A DNA stretch of 9,934 nucleotides from Lachnospiraceae bacterium UBA7012. Its GTDB lineage: Bacteria; Bacillota; Clostridia; Lachnospirales; Lachnospiraceae. The position numbers and the translations under genes are program-made. The stretch spans positions 1 to 9,934 of the forward strand of contig DJXE01000134.1 of the NCBI GenBank assembly GCA_002449595.1, written 5' to 3'. The notes under the pieces were generated by a model that worked only from the letters and a program-made list of their open reading frames with translations, searched no databases and was not told the origin of the DNA. Positions 6,636 through 9,934 of the stretch are shown here, piece after piece (the first letter of the stretch is position 1; each line of letters opens with the position of its first letter).

Positions 6636-8174
6636 TCACACGTACTTGGCAGCTAATTCCATAATCTTTTCCTGCTCTCCGGGGATGTCCCCGAAGTCCT
6701 TGCCCCGCTCCACAATACCGGCGAGCCGGCCATTGCTCATGACGAGGATCCTGTCGCAGATGCCGAGCAGTTCGGGCATTTCACTGGAGACCATCATGAC
6801 TCCCTTGCCCTCTTCCGCCAGATTCAGAATCAGCTGATAGATCTCATATTTCGCACCGACGTCAATGCCTCTGGTCGGTTCGTCCAGCAGCAGCACGTCA
6901 GGCTGTGTCAGCAGCCATCTGCCGATGATGACCTTCTGCTGGTTACCTCCGGAGAGGCTCTTGATGCGCGTCTTTTTACTGGGAGTTTTGACCTTGATGG
7001 AATCAATGACCCAGTCCGTATCCTGATCCATCTTCCGTCCGTTGAGGAGCGGTTTGCCATAAGCGTCCACATTGGCGATGATCGAGTTGAACAGGATCGT
7101 GTTTTCCCCGAAGATACCGGTCGCCCGGCGCTCCTCGGTGATGAGGGCGAAGCCGTTCTTTCTTGCTTCGTCCGTCGTTACGTTGTTGATGGCCTTTCCC
7201 CGCATATCGACTTCGCCGCCGCCCTTGGTGAAGTAGCCGAAGAGAGTGTTCAGCAGCTCGGTCCTTCTGGAACCGACCAGGCCGGCCACACCGAGCACTT
7301 CTCCTGCGTGCAGCTGGAAGGAGACGTCGTGGCAGGTGGGCTCGTACATACCGGAGAGATTCTTCACGTCAAGCAGCACTTCTCCGATCTTGTTGTGCTT
7401 GGGCGGGAACTGGTTCGTCATCTCACGGCCGACCATCAGGCGGATGATTTCTTCCTTGGTGAGTTCTTCCGCCGGCTTTGTGGCGACCCACTGGCCGTCG
7501 CGCATGATCGTCACGTCGTCAGAGATCCGGAGGATCTCATCCATCTTGTGGCTGATGTAGATGATGCCGACGCCATTCTTCGTCAGCTGGTTCATGATGC
7601 GGAAGAGGTGATCGACCTCGTCCTCTGTCAGGGAGCTGGTGGGCTCGTCCAGAACCAGGATCTTCGCATCGTAGGAGACGGCCTTGGCGATCTCCACCAT
7701 CTGGCGTTTTGACACGGACAGCTCTCCGATGATCTGCCTCGGATCAACGTCGATCTCGAGCTTCTCGAAGACAGCTTTCGTGTCAGCGTACATTTTTGCA
7801 GTATCCACAAGGCCGAGTCTCGTGGTAGGGAAGCGGCCCAGCCAGACGTTTTCCATGACGTTGCGGCGGAGCACCTGGTTCAGTTCCTGGTGCACCATGG
7901 CCACGCCGTTATCCAGAGCATCCCGGGGGCTGGTGAAGGCCACCGGCTGTCCGTTCATTAGTACGGAGCCGCCGTCGCGGGTATAGATCCCGAACAGGCA
8001 TTTCATCAAGGTGGATTTTCCTGCTCCGTTTTCTCCCATGAGGGCGTGGACCGTGCCCGCGCGCAGCTGCAGCTTTGCGTGGTCCAGTGCCTTGACGCCG
8101 GGGAACTGTTTTTCGATGTCAAGCATCTCCAACAGGTACTTCCCCTGTCCCATGGCTTCCTTTTCTTCCGACAT
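6636..8174 (-). CDS. mglA: galactose/methylgalactoside-type ABC importer ATPase (two ATP-binding domains)
   Basis: With the start at 8174 the protein has 512 residues, close to E. coli MglA (506). Domain 1 holds Walker [10 protein letters not shown] (47-55), the degenerate signature [14 protein letters not shown] (152-165), Walker B ILVLDE (172-177) and H-loop His209; [21 protein letters not shown] closely follows the MglA pattern. Domain 2 has a degenerate Walker [10 protein letters not shown] (298-306), a good signature LSGGNQQK (407-414), Walker B VLLLDE (427-432), and Ser464 where an H-loop His would be. This asymmetry is normal for sugar importers of the Mgl/Rbs/Xyl/Ara group, with one active ATP site. 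I chose ATG 8174 because AGAAAGGGTGA (8183-8193) is a good binding site eight bases upstream. A longer in-frame TTG at 8246 falls inside the intergenic hairpin. Confidence 0.93.
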   Translation of the reverse strand: MSEEKEAMGQGKYLLEMLDIEKQFPGVKALDHAKLQLRAGTVHALMGENGAGKSTLMKCLFGIYTRDGGSVLMNGQPVAFTSPRDALDNGVAMVHQELNQVLRRNVMENVWLGRFPTTRLGLVDTAKMYADTKAVFEKLEIDVDPRQIIGELSVSKRQMVEIAKAVSYDAKILVLDEPTSSLTEDEVDHLFRIMNQLTKNGVGIIYISHKMDEILRISDDVTIMRDGQWVATKPAEELTKEEIIRLMVGREMTNQFPPKHNKIGEVLLDVKNLSGMYEPTCHDVSFQLHAGEVLGVAGLVGSRRTELLNTLFGYFTKGGGEVDMRGKAINNVTTDEARKNGFALITEERRATGIFGENTILFNSIIANVDAYGKPLLNGRKMDQDTDWVIDSIKVKTPSKKTRIKSLSGGNQQKVIIGRWLLTQPDVLLLDEPTRGIDVGAKYEIYQLILNLAEEGKGVMMVSSEMPELLGICDRILVMSNGRLAGIVERGKDFGDIPGEQEKIMELAAKYV

Positions 8175-8210
8175 TTGCAGATTCACCCTTTCTTCGTTTA
8201 CTACCGGGTT

Positions 8211-8279
8211 AAAAAAGGTCCCGACGACTGCCGCGCCTGTTCGCAACGGTCTGCTCCGGCTTGGCAGGTCATCGGGACC
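8211..8279 (-). terminator. intergenic terminator/attenuator between mglB and mglA
   Basis: On the - strand, GGTCCCGATGACCTGCC (8279-8263) pairs with GGCAGTCGTCGGGACC (8232-8217), with one bulge and one wobble, and is followed at once by TTTTTT (8216-8211). This is a proper Rho-independent structure with a roughly 30-base loop. Standing after mglB and before mglA, it probably lets only part of transcription proceed, so the binding protein is made in excess over the membrane components, as is common in binding-protein ABC operons. Confidence 0.8.
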
Positions 8280-8285
8280 TTCTCG

Positions 8286-8313
8286 ATTATACTGGTTTTA
8301 CTGGTTCAGTCAG
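8286..8313 (-). promoter_or_regulatory. possible internal promoter just after mglB
   Basis: A perfect -10 hexamer TATAAT (8291-8286) has CTGACT (8313-8308), four of six matches to TTGACA, 16 bases upstream. The predicted start, near 8279, is the first base of the hairpin at 8279-8217. It may give an extra transcript for mglAC or a short hairpin RNA of about 70 bases; it may also be a chance TATAAT in an A/T-rich spacer. Confidence 0.3.
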
Positions 8314-8317
8314 ACGA

Positions 8318-9469
8318 TCACTGAGCGTTCTCTTCCGTGATCTTCGCATACGGGATGTACACGGAGACACCGTCTTCGTTCAGGGTGTACTTGTCTTCCA
8401 GGCCCTCATAGAAGGAGCCGTTCAGCAGGTAGTTCATCATGAAGCGGATGTTCGCTTCGCCCATGGCGTCGCCGTCCTGCTTCACGGTAGCGGTCATCTT
8501 GCCGCCCTTGATCGCTTCGATCGCTGCATCCGTAGCATCAACGCCGATGACGGAGATCGCGGGATCGCCTTCGTTGCCGGTGTTGTAGCCGGACTGGTTC
8601 AGAGCTGCGATGACGCCGATCGCCATGTCGTCGTTGTTCGCGAAGACCAGCTCGATCTCGGGATGAGACTGCCATGTGGAGAGCATCGCGTCGTTAGCCT
8701 TGGTGGTATCCCAGTCAGCGACGATAACGTCAGTAACCATTTCAAGCGGAACACCGAGTTCCTTCGCGGTCTCTTCAGAATACTGAGTACGCGCGATCGC
8801 TTCCGGGTTGTTCGCAACGCCCTTGAACTCAACGAACTGGACCTTGCCGTCGCCGTTCAGGTCGATTGCGGAAGCATCTTTCTTCCAGAGGTCTGCAAGG
8901 ATCTCGCCCTGCATGTCGCCTGCTTCACGAGGCAGCGTGCCGACGAAGAAAGCGCCGGAATCCTTCACGACAGACTGATAGGTCTCTTCTGAAGGCGGGA
9001 TGTTGTAGAACAGGAACGGGATGTTCGCAGCGGTCAGCTTGTCGACCAGTGTCTGGCCGCCAGCGGGCTCCGCGAGGTTGATGATGACGAAATCGGGTTT
9101 CTTGCTGATCGCCTGGTCGCACTGCTCGACCTGCTTCGCCATGTCGTCGCCGGCATCCTGCATGTCAAGGTTGATGGTCACGCCGAGCTCATCGCCGACT
9201 TCCTTCGCCCATTTCTGCATGCCCTGACGGACAGTGGAACCGTAGGTGTCGTCGAACTTCCAGACAAGAACGGTCACGTTGTACTCTGACTTGCCTTCAG
9301 CAGGAGCTTCCGCCTCAGCGGCATCTTCTGCGGGAGCTTCCGCTTCCGCCTCAGCAGCGGGCTCTGCAGCAGGCGCTGCGGGTGCAGCAGCGGGTGCGGC
9401 GCCGCAGGCGGCCAGGACCAGACTCATGGTCATGGCCAAAGCCAGTAACAGAGAGATACGTTTTTTCAT
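8318..9469 (-). CDS. mglB: galactose/glucose-type sugar-binding lipoprotein
   Basis: The 383-residue precursor begins with a lipoprotein signal (MKKRISLLLALAM...LVLAAC, lipidated Cys22), then an Ala/Glu/Pro-rich linker (23-60) and a periplasmic-binding-protein fold (62-383) that captures sugar for MglA/MglC. The calcium loop of MglB is present: DLNGDGKVQ (203-211), with the distant ligand probably Glu273 (EIELVFANND). Matching remembered E. coli MglB, Asp74, Asn156, Arg227, Trp253, the Asn in ANND (278-279) and Asp311 are kept. Tyr76 replaces Phe16, Asn221 replaces His152, Glu223 replaces Asp154 and Gln331 replaces Asn256, so the sugar may differ from galactose/glucose. ATG 9469 is preferred over an in-frame start at 9505 because GGGAGG (9481-9486) lies 11 bases before it and the signal peptide then starts properly. 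First gene of the operon. Confidence 0.92.
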   Translation of the reverse strand: MKKRISLLLALAMTMSLVLAACGAAPAAAPAAPAAEPAAEAEAEAPAEDAAEAEAPAEGKSEYNVTVLVWKFDDTYGSTVRQGMQKWAKEVGDELGVTINLDMQDAGDDMAKQVEQCDQAISKKPDFVIINLAEPAGGQTLVDKLTAANIPFLFYNIPPSEETYQSVVKDSGAFFVGTLPREAGDMQGEILADLWKKDASAIDLNGDGKVQFVEFKGVANNPEAIARTQYSEETAKELGVPLEMVTDVIVADWDTTKANDAMLSTWQSHPEIELVFANNDDMAIGVIAALNQSGYNTGNEGDPAISVIGVDATDAAIEAIKGGKMTATVKQDGDAMGEANIRFMMNYLLNGSFYEGLEDKYTLNEDGVSVYIPYAKITEENAQ

Positions 9470-9480
9470 AACTTTCAAAT

Positions 9481-9509
9481 CCTCCCTTTTGAGTTCCCGG
9501 ATCACCGGG
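9481..9509 (-). promoter_or_regulatory. mglB ribosome binding site and leader hairpin
   Basis: AAAGGGAGG (9489-9481) is a strong Shine-Dalgarno whose spacing of 11 bases to ATG 9469 is slightly long. Just upstream, CCCGG-TGAT-CCGGG (9509-9496) is a perfect 5-bp stem with a four-base loop in the roughly 60-base leader. It may shape mRNA stability; it is too small to call a riboswitch. Confidence 0.55.
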
Positions 9510-9534
9510 GATCAACAGTAATAATTACCATATG

Positions 9535-9564
9535 ATTATATCGCATACTGATTTATCTTGTCTA
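9535..9564 (-). promoter_or_regulatory. promoter of the mgl operon
   Basis: On the - strand, TAGACA (9564-9559, five of six matches to TTGACA) is separated by 18 bases from a perfect TATAAT (9540-9535). The flanks are A/T-rich, unlike the genes. Transcription would start near 9528, about 60 bases before the mglB ATG. This is a strong vegetative promoter, as expected for a highly made binding protein. Confidence 0.75.
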
Positions 9565-9588
9565 TCTCGTATTTTTTTAGACCGCTGA

Positions 9589-9607
9589 TTGCATATTTTT
9601 TGTGCAA
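9589..9607. promoter_or_regulatory. TTGCA-N9-TGCAA dyad upstream of the mgl promoter
   Basis: TTGCA (9589-9593) and TGCAA (9603-9607) form a perfect dyad around a T-rich nine-base core, centred about 36 bases upstream of the -35 box. An upstream position suits an activator rather than a repressor. It does not match the usual cre consensus of CcpA. The regulator is unknown and the dyad may be chance in A/T-rich DNA. Confidence 0.3.
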
Positions 9608-9638
9608 ATTGTCGAGGAGCATAATATTTTGATGAAAT

Positions 9639-9681
9639 AAAAAGCGGCGCAGCCGCGGGAATCTTCCCGTGCTGTGCCGCT
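9639..9681 (-). terminator. Rho-independent terminator after the flavodoxin gene
   Basis: On the - strand, AGCGGCACAGC and GCTGCGCCGCT pair over 11 positions with one mismatch. A small interior loop follows, then CGGGA/TCCCG closes a four-base loop. TTTTTATTT comes next (9643-9636). It starts 17 bases after the flavodoxin stop and insulates the mgl promoter from that gene. Confidence 0.88.
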
Positions 9682-9698
9682 GCATATGGTTTCAATTA

Positions 9699-9934
9699 TC
9701 AAAAACCGAGCTCCGAGAGCCAGCTGCTTACGGATTCCCTCGCTTTCTCCTGCTCGTTCTGCGCGTCGTTTCCGCGAACAGCAAGACCTTTCAGCACTTT
9801 CGCATCCGGGCAGGCATTCTGAAGCTTCGTATCAAAGCCGGACAGGCCGCTTCCCTCGTGCGTTGAAAAAGGAATCAGGGTTTTCCCGGAAAAATCATTG
9901 TTCTCAAATACCGTGTACATGATCATCGGCCAGT
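9699..9934 (-). CDS. flavodoxin (C-terminal part only)
   Basis: The frame runs in from beyond the right edge and ends at TGA 9701-9699; 77 residues are visible. It starts WPMIMYTVFENNDFSGKTLIP, with IPFSTHEGSG giving the strand and loop of the flavodoxin fold near the isoalloxazine of FMN, then ACPDAKVLKGLAVRG and a final amphipathic helix ending WLSELGF. This is the C-terminal third of the flavodoxin-like family (Flavodoxin_4) common in clostridia, FMN-binding electron carriers or related quinone/FMN reductases. The FMN phosphate-binding loop lies in the missing N-terminus, so cofactor binding cannot be checked. An internal ATG at 9926 is not the true start, since the frame is open and conserved upstream of it. 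Confidence 0.85.
   Translation of the reverse strand, partial: WPMIMYTVFENNDFSGKTLIPFSTHEGSGLSGFDTKLQNACPDAKVLKGLAVRGNDAQNEQEKARESVSSWLSELGF

Noticed and set aside
4960..6837. Long open frame (625 codons) on the + strand opposite mglC
   Set aside because: Its composition (Asp, Arg, His, Gln-rich, no recognisable fold) is that of an antisense shadow of GC-biased codons; mglC on the other strand is unmistakable.
8175..8246. 24-residue N-terminal extension of MglA starting at TTG 8246
   Set aside because: The TTG lies in the loop of the intergenic terminator and has no good ribosome binding site; ATG 8174 has one and gives the normal family length.
9470..9505. 12-residue N-terminal extension of MglB starting at 9505
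   Set aside because: It would run through the Shine-Dalgarno GGGAGG (9481-9486) and spoil the lipoprotein signal, which begins naturally at Met 9469.
1..9934. Mobile elements or CRISPR
   Set aside because: No transposase, integrase, terminal inverted repeats or regularly spaced repeats were seen on either strand.

Overview
The window looks like chromosomal DNA of a fairly GC-rich, low-oxygen Gram-positive bacterium, most likely a member of the Clostridia (Lachnospiraceae-like). The reasons are strong GGAGG-type ribosome binding sites, compact stem-plus-T-run terminators, a lipoprotein sugar-binding protein with a low-complexity linker, a clostridial-type flavodoxin and a MepA-like MATE pump. 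This placement is an inference; no rRNA or other phylogenetic marker is present.

Left block, + strand. The 3' end of a class I SAM-dependent methyltransferase (1-471) is followed by a 399-base intergenic region rich in signals. That region holds a possible 18-codon leader ORF (543-599) folded into a Rho-independent terminator, a cluster of CCGAT/ATCGG dyads (598-722), a sigma-A type promoter (748-776) overlapped by a palindrome with DtxR/IdeR-like half-sites, and a small hairpin next to the ribosome binding site. It drives a two-gene operon. The first gene encodes an 822-residue phosphotransferase with the domain order ATP-grasp, unique middle domain, C-terminal phosphohistidine domain; this is the order of rifampin phosphotransferase (RPH), not of PEP synthase. 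The second encodes a MATE-family efflux transporter and overlaps the first by 8 bases. Drug inactivation plus export is the simplest reading. The operon ends at a strong terminator (4748-4797).

Right block, - strand, converging on the first. A galactose/glucose-type ABC importer is transcribed from a good promoter at 9535-9564 in the order mglB (lipoprotein binding protein), mglA (double ATPase), mglC (permease), then a 75-residue single-span membrane protein of unknown function. A hairpin with a T-run lies between mglB and mglA and probably lowers expression of the downstream genes relative to mglB. The permease is much longer than usual because of an N-terminal extension with two extra membrane segments around a roughly 125-residue extracytoplasmic domain. 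The binding protein keeps the calcium loop and many sugar contacts of E. coli MglB but seems changed at several others.

Right edge. The C-terminal part of a flavodoxin gene on the - strand, with its own terminator, enters from outside the window.

The most interesting points are the layered control region in front of the RPH-like/MATE operon and the non-standard components of the Mgl transporter (extended permease, extra small membrane protein, altered sugar site). I found no CRISPR array, insertion sequence, tRNA or rRNA.
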